A stretch of DNA of 52,589 bases from Clostridioides difficile CD160 (GCF_000449425.2 NZ_AVHW01000030.1:1-52589); one strand, 5' to 3'; numbered from the stretch's first letter, positions 37,515 to 45,496 are shown. Program-made: numbers and translations. The notes: generated from the sequence alone by a model not told the origin.

Positions 37515-38096
37515 GTGGAACATTTTAATAATATGGTAATTGCTATAGGTGCATCTGTAGGTGGCACAGAGGCAATACTTGAAATTATAAAAGACTTACC
37601 AAAATCGACACCAGGAGTTGTTGTAGTTCAACATATGCCAGCTATATTTACTGATATGTATGCACAACGGCTTGACAAGCAGTGTGTTATGAATGTAAGA
37701 GAAGCTAAAAATAATGATAGAGTAGAACGGGGAACTGTGTTAATTGCACCTGGAGGCTATCAGATGAAATTACATGTGAATAAAGACGGATATTATGTAA
37801 CTTGTGAAAAAGGTGAAAGAATAAGTGGTCATTGTCCGTCAGTAGATGTTTTATTTGATTCAGTTGCAGAAGTAGCAGGTAAAAATTCAATAGGCATAAT
37901 ACTTACAGGCATGGGTTCTGATGGTGCAAATGGACTTTTAAAAATGAAAGAAAGTGGTTCATTTACTATTGGTCAAGATGAAAGTTCTTGCATAGTATAT
38001 GGCATGCCAATGGTGGCTTTTGATAGGGGTTCTGTTATATTACAATTACCACTTGCTGAAATTTCAAACTGTTTGATGAGACATCTTAATATTTAA
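37515..38096 (+). CDS. cheB: Methylesterase CheB lacking a receiver domain
   Basis: 193 residues, only the catalytic domain: GASVGGTEAI (nucleophile Ser), VVQHMPAIFTDMYAQRL (His) and LTGMGSDGANGL (Asp). Normal CheB has an N-terminal phospho-receiver of about 150 residues; here it is missing and the GTG start directly precedes the catalytic part, with GGAGGCGG upstream. Esterase activity may therefore not be gated by phosphorylation in cis. Last gene of the operon, followed by a terminator. Confidence 0.93.
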   Translation: MEHFNNMVIAIGASVGGTEAILEIIKDLPKSTPGVVVVQHMPAIFTDMYAQRLDKQCVMNVREAKNNDRVERGTVLIAPGGYQMKLHVNKDGYYVTCEKGERISGHCPSVDVLFDSVAEVAGKNSIGIILTGMGSDGANGLLKMKESGSFTIGQDESSCIVYGMPMVAFDRGSVILQLPLAEISNCLMRHLNI

Positions 38097-38101
38097 AGAC
38101 G

Positions 38102-38142
38102 AAAAGATTAATTTTTTGTAAATAAAAAATTAATCTTTTATT
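38102..38142 (+). terminator. Terminator of the chemotaxis operon
   Basis: Perfect 16-bp arms AAAAGATTAATTTTTT (38102-38117) and complement (38124-38139), 6 bp past the cheB stop. Confidence 0.85.
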
Positions 38143-38217
38143 AAATTATATGGATAAAAAACCCTAGAAACTCCAAATATAAGAAGAGAGATTTATATTT
38201 AGGAGGAAAATGATAAT

Positions 38218-39081
38218 ATGAAATTTTTTAAAGGCGATATGAAAGCTAAAGTTTTAAGATATGTATTTGTTTTAACCTTGACTATAATAGCTGTTTTAGC
38301 AATTAAACATGACCATATATATAATAATTTAGGGAAAGATGCTTCAATTAATCTAAATAGGAATAAAGAAGCAGTAAGTGTTATGAGTAATCAATCATTG
38401 CCAAAAGATAACACAAAGAGTAAACAAACTTTATCAGTAAGTACAATAGGAAGTAAAACAATAGTGAAAAATGATGAATATCTAGAAAGTACTATAAATA
38501 TGCCTATAATAACAAATTCAAATAAGATTGTTGAAAGGTCTACAAATGATAAAATAAAAAATGATATCTTTGAATTTTATAACAAATCATATACAGAAGC
38601 AAAACAATATCTTAAGGATAATCCTGATGAAGAAAATAAGTTTGTTGCAAATGTGGATTTTGAACTTAAAAAGAATACTGACTCTGCTCTTAGTATAAAA
38701 GTAAGATATTATACTTATAGTGGTGGTGCACATGGATTTTATCAAGATATAGCATACAATGTGGATATGAGAACAGGAAAATTTTTAGAACTAATGGACT
38801 TATTTAAAGATAACACTAAATATAAGGAAGTTATAGATGAAGAAATTAAAAGACAAATAGCTGAGTTGGAAAAAAAGGATAAAGAAAATATCGGAATATA
38901 CAATTTCAAAGGTATAAAAGAAAATCAAAACTTTTATTTACAGGATGAGAATTTAGTTATGTATTTTGATTTATATGATATAACTCCATATGCAGCAGGA
39001 ATACCAGAATTTTCAATAAACAAAAAATTAATAAGCTATATGTTAAAACCAGAATATGTAGATTTATTTAATTTGAAATAG
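38218..39081 (+). CDS. Membrane-anchored DUF4163/DUF3298 protein
   Basis: 287 residues. Short cytoplasmic N terminus, one membrane helix (about 12-24), a Ser/Lys/Asn-rich linker, then an extracellular domain (about 85-287) with the family pattern YYTYSGGAHGFYQDIAYNVD and DLFKD. This fold resembles the extracellular part of RsiV-type anti-sigma factors and other DUF3298 proteins. No sigma factor gene lies beside it, so I do not call it an anti-sigma factor. Own transcription unit after the chemotaxis terminator, with AGGAGG before ATG. Confidence 0.8.
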   Translation: MKFFKGDMKAKVLRYVFVLTLTIIAVLAIKHDHIYNNLGKDASINLNRNKEAVSVMSNQSLPKDNTKSKQTLSVSTIGSKTIVKNDEYLESTINMPIITNSNKIVERSTNDKIKNDIFEFYNKSYTEAKQYLKDNPDEENKFVANVDFELKKNTDSALSIKVRYYTYSGGAHGFYQDIAYNVDMRTGKFLELMDLFKDNTKYKEVIDEEIKRQIAELEKKDKENIGIYNFKGIKENQNFYLQDENLVMYFDLYDITPYAAGIPEFSINKKLISYMLKPEYVDLFNLK

Positions 39082-39098
39082 AAACTTAAATTAAATGT

Positions 39099-39119
39099 TA
39101 TGCTATAATATCTAGCATA
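39099..39119. promoter_or_regulatory. Small dyad over a -10-like sequence
   Basis: TATGCTA (39099-39105) and TAGCATA (39113-39119) flank TAATATC; the span holds TATAAT. Position is 29-49 bp before the cyclodeaminase-family gene start. It may be an operator over the promoter, or a weak hairpin. Confidence 0.4.
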
Positions 39120-39147
39120 GAGATTTATTAAAATTGGGGGTATAAAA

Positions 39148-40137
39148 ATGCTACTTTTAAAAAAAGACGACATAAAAAAAGTATTTACAATGAGAGATGC
39201 AATTGAGGCTGACAAGGAAGCTTTTAGAATTTATTGTGAAGGAAAAAGTGTAAATCCTTTGAGAACCAATATACAAGTTCCAAGTCAAGATGCTAGTATG
39301 TTATTTATGCCAGGATATGTAGAAGAATTGGGATGTGGGGGAATAAAAATTGTATCTGTATTTCCTAAAAATGCTCAAAAAGGTAAACCAGTAATTCCAG
39401 CAACAGTATTATTATTAGATGGCGAAACTGGAGAAGTGAGTGCAGCCTTAGATGGGACTTATGTAACTCAGATTCGTACTGGAGCAGCATCTGGAGCAGC
39501 TATAGATGTATTGGCTAAAAAAGATTCTAAGATAGGAGCTTTAATTGGTCTAGGAGGACAAGGTGAGCCACAACTTGAAGCTATGATAGAAGCTAGAACT
39601 TTGGATGAAGTGAGAGTTTTTAGTAGAAACAAGGAAAGTAGAGAAAAGTTTGCTGAAGAAATGAATTTAAAATTAAGTAAATATAATACTAAAATAATTG
39701 CAGTTGAATCTTCTGATGCAGCTATAGACAATGCAGATATAATAGTTCTAGCTACTCCATCAAAACAACCAGTACTTAATGGAAACTTAGTAAAAAAAGG
39801 AGCTTTAGTAAGTGCAGTAGGTTCATATATGCCAGATATGCAAGAGTTGTGCCCAAATTGCTTAACTAGAGCATCTAAGATATTTTTTGAATCAACAGAT
39901 GCAGTTTTATCTGAATCAGGAGATATACTAATTCCATTAGAAGAAGGTAAAATAAGTAAAGATGATTTTAGCGGTGATTTAGGTAATGTTATAAATGGAA
40001 CTATCCCTGGAAGAGAAAATGATGATGAAATAATTGTGTTTAAAACTGTCGGAATAGGTGTACAAGATGTCGTAACAGCAAAAAGAATATATGATAAAGC
40101 AAAAGAAAACGGTATTGGAATGGACTGGCAGTGGTAA
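39148..40137 (+). CDS. Ornithine cyclodeaminase / mu-crystallin family dehydrogenase
   Basis: 329 residues. It has the family pattern: substrate-binding region MLFMPGYVEELGCGGIKIVSVFPKN, LDGTYVTQIRTGAASGAA and an NAD-binding fold with ALIGLGGQGEPQLEAM. Members convert ornithine to proline, or reduce/oxidise alanine or other imino acids (alanine dehydrogenase, ketimine reductase). The exact substrate cannot be chosen here; proline metabolism would fit an organism that ferments amino acids. GGGGGT precedes the ATG. Monocistronic. Confidence 0.85.
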   Translation: MLLLKKDDIKKVFTMRDAIEADKEAFRIYCEGKSVNPLRTNIQVPSQDASMLFMPGYVEELGCGGIKIVSVFPKNAQKGKPVIPATVLLLDGETGEVSAALDGTYVTQIRTGAASGAAIDVLAKKDSKIGALIGLGGQGEPQLEAMIEARTLDEVRVFSRNKESREKFAEEMNLKLSKYNTKIIAVESSDAAIDNADIIVLATPSKQPVLNGNLVKKGALVSAVGSYMPDMQELCPNCLTRASKIFFESTDAVLSESGDILIPLEEGKISKDDFSGDLGNVINGTIPGRENDDEIIVFKTVGIGVQDVVTAKRIYDKAKENGIGMDWQW

Positions 40138-40229
40138 AAATTTCAAAATAAGTCTATGATTAGACAAAATTATGTTATAATGTTGATAAATAAATTTTTT
40201 TATTATCTTAGTTGAGGGAGGATATTTGT

Positions 40230-40841
40230 ATGAAAATGGTAAAAAAGTTAATATTATCTTCGATTATGGCTCTAGTTTTAGTTTTAACTATAGGGTGTTC
40301 TAATGCAGAAGAAAAAGTAAAATCAAATTTTGAAGCCAATTTAGCTGCACTAGAAATGTATAAATATGACGAAAAGGGAATTTCTGACGCATTAACAGAA
40401 GTTGAATATAAGCAAATTCAAACTTATAATAGCAAGGACAAGGTTTCAATGTTAGCTCAATTGACACCTCTTTATGGTAAAGAAAATGCTGAAAAGATAT
40501 ACAACACAATTGTTAAGTTAATCCAAGGAGTTGAAAAGACTGTAACAGTAGACTCTTCTAGTAAGGATAAGATAACTTTAAAAGTTGTAAGTAAAGCATT
40601 AGATACTAGTAAAGTAATGTCTGAAGCAAATAATTTAGTAAAATCATATGTAACTGATGAAAAGAATTACAACAAAAAAGAAAAAGAAGTTCAAGATGAT
40701 ATGGCAAAAATGATTATAGACCTTTACAATAAAAAGCCAACTAAGGATGTTACAACTTTAATTACATATACTAAAAAAGATGGTAAATGGCAACCACCTA
40801 GTAATATACAAACATTATGTGAAGGAATATATACAATTTAA
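40230..40841 (+). CDS. Lipoprotein of unknown function
   Basis: 203 residues with a lipoprotein signal: positively charged start MKMVKK, hydrophobic stretch and lipobox LTIGCS (Cys about residue 23). The mature part is Lys-rich and mainly helical with a final beta-like YTKKDGKWQPPSN. It resembles small DUF5105-type lipoproteins, but I do not recognise it with certainty. I chose ATG 40230, 8 bp after GGGAGG, instead of an upstream TTG that lacks one. Confidence 0.7.
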   Translation: MKMVKKLILSSIMALVLVLTIGCSNAEEKVKSNFEANLAALEMYKYDEKGISDALTEVEYKQIQTYNSKDKVSMLAQLTPLYGKENAEKIYNTIVKLIQGVEKTVTVDSSSKDKITLKVVSKALDTSKVMSEANNLVKSYVTDEKNYNKKEKEVQDDMAKMIIDLYNKKPTKDVTTLITYTKKDGKWQPPSNIQTLCEGIYTI

Positions 40842-40859
40842 TTTATTTTAAAGACACAA

Positions 40860-40910
40860 AAACTATCTTTTAAACATATAATAAAATGTTTGGAGGATAG
40901 TTTATTTTAT
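40860..40910 (+). terminator. Terminator after the lipoprotein gene
   Basis: AAACTATC (40860-40867) and AAACAT (40872-40877) pair with ATGTTT (40886-40891) and GATAGTTT (40896-40903) around an internal loop, followed by TATTTTATT. The rest of 40842-41195 shows nothing else. Confidence 0.7.
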
Positions 40911-41195
40911 TCTAAAAATATAAATTATATTTTATAGGTAACGTATTTTATCAGGGTATTTAATACGACCTACTTGATTATTTTATTGTACTATTAGCCA
41001 AATTAATTTGATATATTTGGTAATACTGACTATATAAAACTAGCAATACAATTATGAGATATCTTGATAAAACATGGTGAATAATTGTGTGTTATATAGT
41101 CGAAAATATGATATATTAATATTATATTATGCGTTAAAAATTTACTTATGTATTTTTTAAAAGAAATTTTATATGAAATGAGAGGGGTGTTTTTT

Positions 41196-41975
41196 ATGGT
41201 ATCAAGGCAAGAATTAAAAAGAGTGTCCAAAGCTCAATTGTCTGGAAACTGGGGTACATGTGCAATTGCTATGGCAGTATACATTGCATTGATAGTACTA
41301 ATATCAATTGTAGGATTGCCTTTTGAACCTTTAACTACTATTGTAGTAGCTATAATAGGTTTTTGCGTTGCAGCAGGATTTACATGTATGTTCCTAAAGA
41401 TTACTAAAGATGAAAAAGTAAAAATAGGAGATATCTTTGTAAATGGAAGAATTTATTTAAGAAGTTTTGGATTTTATATATTAGAATCAATTGCTGTTTA
41501 TATTTATTCTTTTATAATCACAATTATAGGAGCATTTTTATCATTTGGAGTTTTAATTACTAGTGGAGCGATTGAATATCTATCAAGTGATACTGTTGGG
41601 ATAGGAACAATTATTTCTACTGGAATAACTTTAGTTCTTATAATATTTGTTCTTATGTTACCAGTTTATATATTGCTATTATATGTTTCTCAAGCTGCTT
41701 TCTTAATTTGTGAAGATAAGGATAATATGGGTGTATTTAAAGCTATGGGTGCCAGTTTAGATATGATGAAAGGAAATGTACTTAAATTATTTGTACTAAA
41801 CCTTAGCTTCATAGGATGGTATATACTGGCAATAGTTACTCTTGGAATAGGTCTAATATGGTTGATTCCATATGTAGGAGTTACTAACTGTAATTTTTAT
41901 AGACAATTATTAAAAGAGAATCCAGATGTAGATGATATATTATTAGATAAAGAAAAATCTTATTCTATGTATTAA
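41196..41975 (+). CDS. DUF975 family membrane protein
   Basis: 259 residues. Soluble N terminus with the family motif SRQELKRVSKAQLSGNW, then about five to six membrane segments, and a C-terminal NCNFYRQLLKE motif. Function of the family is unknown. I chose ATG 41196, preceded by GAGGGG (8 bp); an upstream in-frame start (41148) would add 16 residues without a ribosome site. Confidence 0.8.
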   Translation: MVSRQELKRVSKAQLSGNWGTCAIAMAVYIALIVLISIVGLPFEPLTTIVVAIIGFCVAAGFTCMFLKITKDEKVKIGDIFVNGRIYLRSFGFYILESIAVYIYSFIITIIGAFLSFGVLITSGAIEYLSSDTVGIGTIISTGITLVLIIFVLMLPVYILLLYVSQAAFLICEDKDNMGVFKAMGASLDMMKGNVLKLFVLNLSFIGWYILAIVTLGIGLIWLIPYVGVTNCNFYRQLLKENPDVDDILLDKEKSYSMY

Positions 41976-42033
41976 GATAGTTTTATAGTTAAAGAAAATA
42001 TAGTTTAACTTAAATAGTAAAGTATACATTGAC

Positions 42034-42078
42034 AAAACTGTCTTTTAGAGGAATTATTTTCTTAAAGGCAGTTTTTGT
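42034..42078 (+). terminator. Terminator of the DUF975 gene
   Basis: AAAACTGTCTTT (42034-42045) pairs with AAAGGCAGTTTT (42064-42075, one G-U), with T residues at the end. Confidence 0.75.
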
Positions 42079-42095
42079 TATTAAAAAATAAATGG

Positions 42096-42155
42096 TTGAC
42101 ATAGTATAGACTATTATGATAGTTTTTAATTATAGTAATGACTATTGCGATAACC
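42096..42155 (+). promoter_or_regulatory. Promoter and twin BlaI-type operators of the repressor gene
   Basis: TTGACA (42096-42101), 18 bp, TAGTTT (42120-42125). Operator 1 GACTATTATGATAGTT (42109-42124) overlaps the promoter core; operator 2 GACTATTGCGATAACC (42140-42155, right arm decayed) starts 31 bp later. The same design precedes the two exported-protein genes downstream. Confidence 0.75.
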
Positions 42156-42176
42156 ATATTTGAGGAGCGATTTTAT

Positions 42177-42536
42177 ATGGAAATAAAATTATTTGATTCA
42201 GAACTTAAAGTAATGGAAGTTCTATGGGAGTTAGGAGAAAGTAAGGCAGGGGAGCTAGTAAAGATATTAAAAGAAGAAACTGGATGGAATAGGAATACTA
42301 CTTATACAGTTATAAAAAAATTAGTTGCAAAAGGTGCAATAGAGAGAATTGAACCGAATTTTGTTTGTAAAGCTTTAATAAGTAAAGAAGAAATACAAAA
42401 ACAGGAAACAGAAACACTAATTAATAAGATGTTTGGAGGGTCTTCAGAGAAATTTCTTTCAGCTTTTCTTAATAAAGAAAATCTTTCAAGTGATGATATT
42501 ACAAAACTTAAGCAGATTGTCGAAAAATTAAAGTGA
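42177..42536 (+). CDS. BlaI/MecI-type transcriptional repressor
   Basis: 119 residues. Winged helix with the family motif LFDSELKVMEVLWELGESKAGELVKIL and ETGWNRNTTYTVIKKLVAKGAIER, then a C-terminal dimerisation helix region (about 75-119) that in BlaI carries the cleavage site. I chose ATG 42177, 9 bp after GAGGAG; an upstream in-frame start adds 13 residues without a site. Its gene precedes the M56 sensor protease gene by 10 bp, the classic blaI-blaR1 order. Twin operators upstream suggest autoregulation. Confidence 0.92.
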   Translation: MEIKLFDSELKVMEVLWELGESKAGELVKILKEETGWNRNTTYTVIKKLVAKGAIERIEPNFVCKALISKEEIQKQETETLINKMFGGSSEKFLSAFLNKENLSSDDITKLKQIVEKLK

Positions 42537-42546
42537 GGTAAGATTT

Positions 42547-43920
42547 ATGTTCATTAAATTGTTAGAAATGAGTTTTACTTCTGGAGTTTTACTTTTAATT
42601 ATTATTTTCATAAGAGCATGTTTATTTAAAAAATTACCTAAAAAGGTGTTTGTATTATTATGGTTGATTGTATTGCTTAAACTTCTTATACCAGTAAGTT
42701 TAAACTCTGGTTTTAGTATTTATAGTATAATTGAATCTACTTTTAATGTTGAGTTAGGAGCCACATCATCTGAAGATTACACTCTTAAGAAAGTCAGTAA
42801 ATCTATAGGTAAAAATACTTCTAACAATAAAGTACTATCTGATATTGAGAATCTTACAATATTGGAAATGTTAGGTATTTTGTCCCTTGTGGTTACTATT
42901 ATACTTAGTATGTTTTTATGCTCTAAGTATATTAAAATAATTAATCTTTTTAAAACTTCAATACATATAAAAAATCATGATTTTATTAAAAAATGGATAT
43001 GTGAAAATAGGTGCTTTAGAAAATTTATGGTTTGTGTATCTGAATTTACTAAGACACCGCTTACATCTGGTATTTTAAAACCACGTATTATTTTACCAAA
43101 GCAAATGGACTATAGTAATAATCAGACTTTAAACTTTGTTTTGACTCACGAGATGGTTCATATTAACAGGTTTGACAATATGTTGAAGTTGTTTATGCTT
43201 TTGGCTCTTGTTATTCATTGGTTTAATCCTTTAGTTTGGGTAATGTTTTTTTTACTAAATAAAGATATAGAATTTAGTTGCGATGAAAAAGTGATGAATA
43301 TGATTGGGGAAGAATACAGAGCTGATTATGCAACTGCATTGATAAGTTTAGCAGAAGAGAATAACCCATTTTCAATGGCGATTTACAATGGATTTGGAAA
43401 GACAAAGATAGAAGATAGAATAGTTAATGTTATGAAGTTTAAAAAGTCAACTTATGTTACCTTTTTAGTTTCAGCTGTATTAGTTTGTGGAACAAGTCTT
43501 GTTTTCGCAACAGGGAATAAAGAAATTAATGAAGTTGAATCTTTTGATTTAACAAAAAGTGATAAAAGTGAAGTTTCATTAAGTAATAAATCTAATGATT
43601 TATATTCTTCAAGTATAGATTCAGATATTTCTGTTAGCATGTCAAAGGCATCTAGGAATAAAGAAGATGAATCCATGAGTAAAGTGAGTAAATCTAAAAG
43701 CAATGAAGATGAATCCATTAGTAAATCAAGTAAATCTAAAAGTAATGAATATATGTCTGTGAATAAATCTAGTAATTACAATGATGTATTTTATACTAAT
43801 TCAAAAAATTATTCAGTTCAGGAAATTGGTTATGATGAGAATGGTTTAGTTATATCAAGACAAGGAAATTTGTTGTCAGTAAGCAAAGTACAATATAGAA
43901 CTTCTGTAAAGGAACCATAA
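42547..43920 (+). CDS. BlaR1-like M56 sensor protease with Ser/Lys-rich extracellular tail
   Basis: 457 residues. Membrane segments at about 10-25, 35-52 and 104-125, zinc protease motif HEMVH (201-205) with a following membrane segment (about 213-236), EFSCDE (242-247) and a last membrane helix (about 303-321). BlaR1 then carries a penicillin-binding sensor domain of about 250 residues. Here a 136-residue tail rich in Ser, Lys, Asp and Glu replaces it, with near-repeats (KSKSNEDESISKSS, KSKSNEYMSVNKSS) and a short end domain (SVQEIGYDENGLVISRQGN). The protein should cleave the BlaI-type repressor after a surface signal, but not beta-lactam binding as in BlaR1. Confidence 0.9.
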   Translation: MFIKLLEMSFTSGVLLLIIIFIRACLFKKLPKKVFVLLWLIVLLKLLIPVSLNSGFSIYSIIESTFNVELGATSSEDYTLKKVSKSIGKNTSNNKVLSDIENLTILEMLGILSLVVTIILSMFLCSKYIKIINLFKTSIHIKNHDFIKKWICENRCFRKFMVCVSEFTKTPLTSGILKPRIILPKQMDYSNNQTLNFVLTHEMVHINRFDNMLKLFMLLALVIHWFNPLVWVMFFLLNKDIEFSCDEKVMNMIGEEYRADYATALISLAEENNPFSMAIYNGFGKTKIEDRIVNVMKFKKSTYVTFLVSAVLVCGTSLVFATGNKEINEVESFDLTKSDKSEVSLSNKSNDLYSSSIDSDISVSMSKASRNKEDESMSKVSKSKSNEDESISKSSKSKSNEYMSVNKSSNYNDVFYTNSKNYSVQEIGYDENGLVISRQGNLLSVSKVQYRTSVKEP

Positions 43921-43949
43921 ATCTTAGAGATACAAGAGATTTAGAATTA

Positions 43950-43996
43950 AAATACTATCTTAAAATAAGTTTAATTATTTTGAGATAGTATTTTTT
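43950..43996 (+). terminator. Terminator of the blaI/blaR1-like operon
   Basis: 19-bp arms (43950-43968 and 43975-43993, one G-U pair) with a T-run at 43991-43996. Confidence 0.85.
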
Positions 43997-44018
43997 ATTA
44001 AAAAAATCATAAAAATAC

Positions 44019-44092
44019 TTGACATGAAAGTGACTATCATGGTAGTCTAAAAGTGTAGTTAATAACTATTGCGATAGTCACTATCAACTACA
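44019..44092 (+). promoter_or_regulatory. Promoter and twin operators of the first exported-protein gene
   Basis: TTGACA (44019-44024), 18 bp, TAGTCT (44043-44048). Operator 1 GACTATCATGGTAGTC (44032-44047) and operator 2 AACTATTGCGATAGTC (44064-44079) start 32 bp apart, about three helical turns. An outer dyad TGTAGTT (44054-44060) / AACTACA (44086-44092) surrounds operator 2. Same design as the repressor promoter. Confidence 0.8.
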
Positions 44093-44128
44093 ATACTTAA
44101 ATAAATATCTAAGAAAGGAAGATTGGTT

Positions 44129-44524
44129 ATGAAAATAAAAAAATCTCTTATGGGTACAATGATGGCAGCTGCTATAGTATTAGGAGGAACAGGGTCAATA
44201 TTTGCGAATGAAAATAGTAATGTATCTAATATTACATTAGATAAATTTGATTCTCTAATAAAATCAGGAATAAGTGAGCCTGCTGAATTAGAAAAGTATG
44301 GAGTAGAGTATTACACTTATGAAGAGTATGCTAAAAATATTGAAGATTTAAAAGCATATGCTAAAGACCCTAATGAAGTTAAAGATGTATCTGCAAAAGA
44401 CCTTGAAGAGACAATTAAAAAAATGGAACAAGATTTAGAAAAAATAAAAACTGAAGGATTAAAGATTATGAAACCTATTAGAGTAGAGACTGGAAATGGG
44501 CTTGTAATTTTCTGTGGTAGATAA
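44129..44524 (+). CDS. Small exported protein, first paralogue of the BlaI-type regulon
   Basis: 131 residues with a signal peptide (MKIKKSLMGTMMAAAIVLGG begins it) and a predicted cleavage after IFA at about residue 26. The mature part is about 105 residues, acidic and mostly helical, with YGVEYYTYEEYAKNIEDLKAYAKDP and a C-terminal coiled-coil-like stretch ending in LKIMKPI. The last residues (TGNGLVIFCGR) differ from its paralogue. It is not a beta-lactamase and I do not recognise a family. ATG 44129 follows AAAGGAAG. About two-thirds identical to the next gene, so the two arose by tandem duplication, promoter included. Confidence 0.8.
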   Translation: MKIKKSLMGTMMAAAIVLGGTGSIFANENSNVSNITLDKFDSLIKSGISEPAELEKYGVEYYTYEEYAKNIEDLKAYAKDPNEVKDVSAKDLEETIKKMEQDLEKIKTEGLKIMKPIRVETGNGLVIFCGR

Positions 44525-44580
44525 TCTACTCAGCTTGTAGTGTTGACATTGCTTTTTTATTAAAAAGTTTATAAAAATGC

Positions 44581-44641
44581 TTGACAGAAAAGTGACTATT
44601 GTGATAGTCTAAAGATGTAGTTAATAACTATTGCAATAGTC
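44581..44641 (+). promoter_or_regulatory. Promoter and twin operators of the second exported-protein gene
   Basis: TTGACA (44581-44586), 18 bp, TAGTCT (44605-44610). Operator 1 GACTATTGTGATAGTC (44594-44609) has perfect arms; operator 2 AACTATTGCAATAGTC (44626-44641) starts 32 bp later. Confidence 0.8.
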
Positions 44642-44690
44642 ATTGCCGACTACAATACCCAAATAAATCTTTAAGAAAGGAAGATTGGTT

Positions 44691-45101
44691 ATGAAAATAA
44701 AAAAATCCCTTTTAAGTACAATGATAGTATCTGCTATGATACTAGGAGGAACTGGAGCAGTATTTGCGAATGGAAATGATTCCTCTAATATTACATTAGA
44801 GAAATTTGATTCTCTAATAAAATCAGGAATAACTGAGCCTGCTGAATTAGAAAAGTATGGAGTAGAGTATTATACTTATGAAGAATATGCTAAACATATT
44901 GAAGAATTAAAGGCATATGCTAAAGACCCTAATGCAACTAAAGATGTAAGTCAAGAGGACCTTGAAAAAACAATTAAGATAATGGAACAAGAGTTAGAAA
45001 AGATAAAAACTGAAGGATTAAAAATTATGAAGCCTATCACTATAGAAAATGAAGATGGGACTCAAGTTTCAGTTTCTTCAAGTTTTGTAGCAACTAATTA
45101 G
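44691..45101 (+). CDS. Small exported protein, second paralogue of the BlaI-type regulon
   Basis: 136 residues: signal peptide (1 to about 26, ending VFA), then the same mature core as the first paralogue (KFDSLIKSGITEPAELEKYG, YYTYEEYAKHIEELKAYAKDP, LEKIKTEGLKIMKPI) and a different C-terminal tail (ENEDGTQVSVSSSFVATN). Unknown function. AAAGGAAG precedes the ATG as in its neighbour. The shared leader and operators predict joint control by the BlaI-like repressor. Confidence 0.8.
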   Translation: MKIKKSLLSTMIVSAMILGGTGAVFANGNDSSNITLEKFDSLIKSGITEPAELEKYGVEYYTYEEYAKHIEELKAYAKDPNATKDVSQEDLEKTIKIMEQELEKIKTEGLKIMKPITIENEDGTQVSVSSSFVATN

Positions 45102-45149
45102 TGTTAAATATAATCTCAAAGATATCTTAAAACCCTAAATAAGCGTGAT

Positions 45150-45420
45150 TAAATACATTAGGCTACTGTGATGTAAACATGCAGTTGATGGTTATCTAAA
45201 TATTCATCAACTGCACTACCCAAATGAAATTTAAGTTTGTTAAAGTGAAGTAAAAAAGTATTAAAAAAACTTAGACAAGTGTAATTGAATATATTGAGTA
45301 AGAATAAAATGAGACTCAGATAAGTAATAAAAGAGCTAAAGTCTAAGCTAAAAAGGAAGTAAGAATTAGAAGAAAAACAAAATAAAAGTAAATCAAGTCA
45401 AAGTAAAAGTATTAAACCCA
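45150..45420 (+). pseudogene. Decayed third copy of the exported-protein promoter module
   Basis: 45160-45235 still aligns with the two intact promoter/operator modules (CTACTGTGATGT...ATGCAGTTGATGG...CACTACCCAAATGAAATTTAAG versus CTATTGTGATAG...ATGTAGTTAATAA...CTACAATACCCAAATAAATCTTTAAG). No complete reading frame follows. A short frame before 45430 (ELEEKQNKSKSSQSKSIKP) might be a coding remnant. This indicates an earlier additional duplication. Confidence 0.5.
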
Positions 45421-45426
45421 ATTTAT

Positions 45427-45478
45427 AATGTTAACATTTTTTAATGTATGTTAAGAAATGTTAACATTATTTTTTTTT
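45427..45478 (+). terminator. Terminator closing the exported-protein block
   Basis: Perfect 13-bp arms AATGTTAACATTT (45427-45439) and complement (45456-45468), then eight T. Confidence 0.85.
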
Positions 45479-45496
45479 ATCCAAAATAATAATTCA

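Noticed and set aside
38218..39081. RsiV-type anti-sigma factor
   Set aside because: The extracellular fold is similar, but there is no adjacent sigma factor gene and no clear cytoplasmic anti-sigma domain.
42177..43920. True beta-lactamase regulator pair blaI-blaR1
   Set aside because: The sensor lacks a penicillin-binding domain and no beta-lactamase gene is present; the genes controlled appear to be the two small exported proteins.
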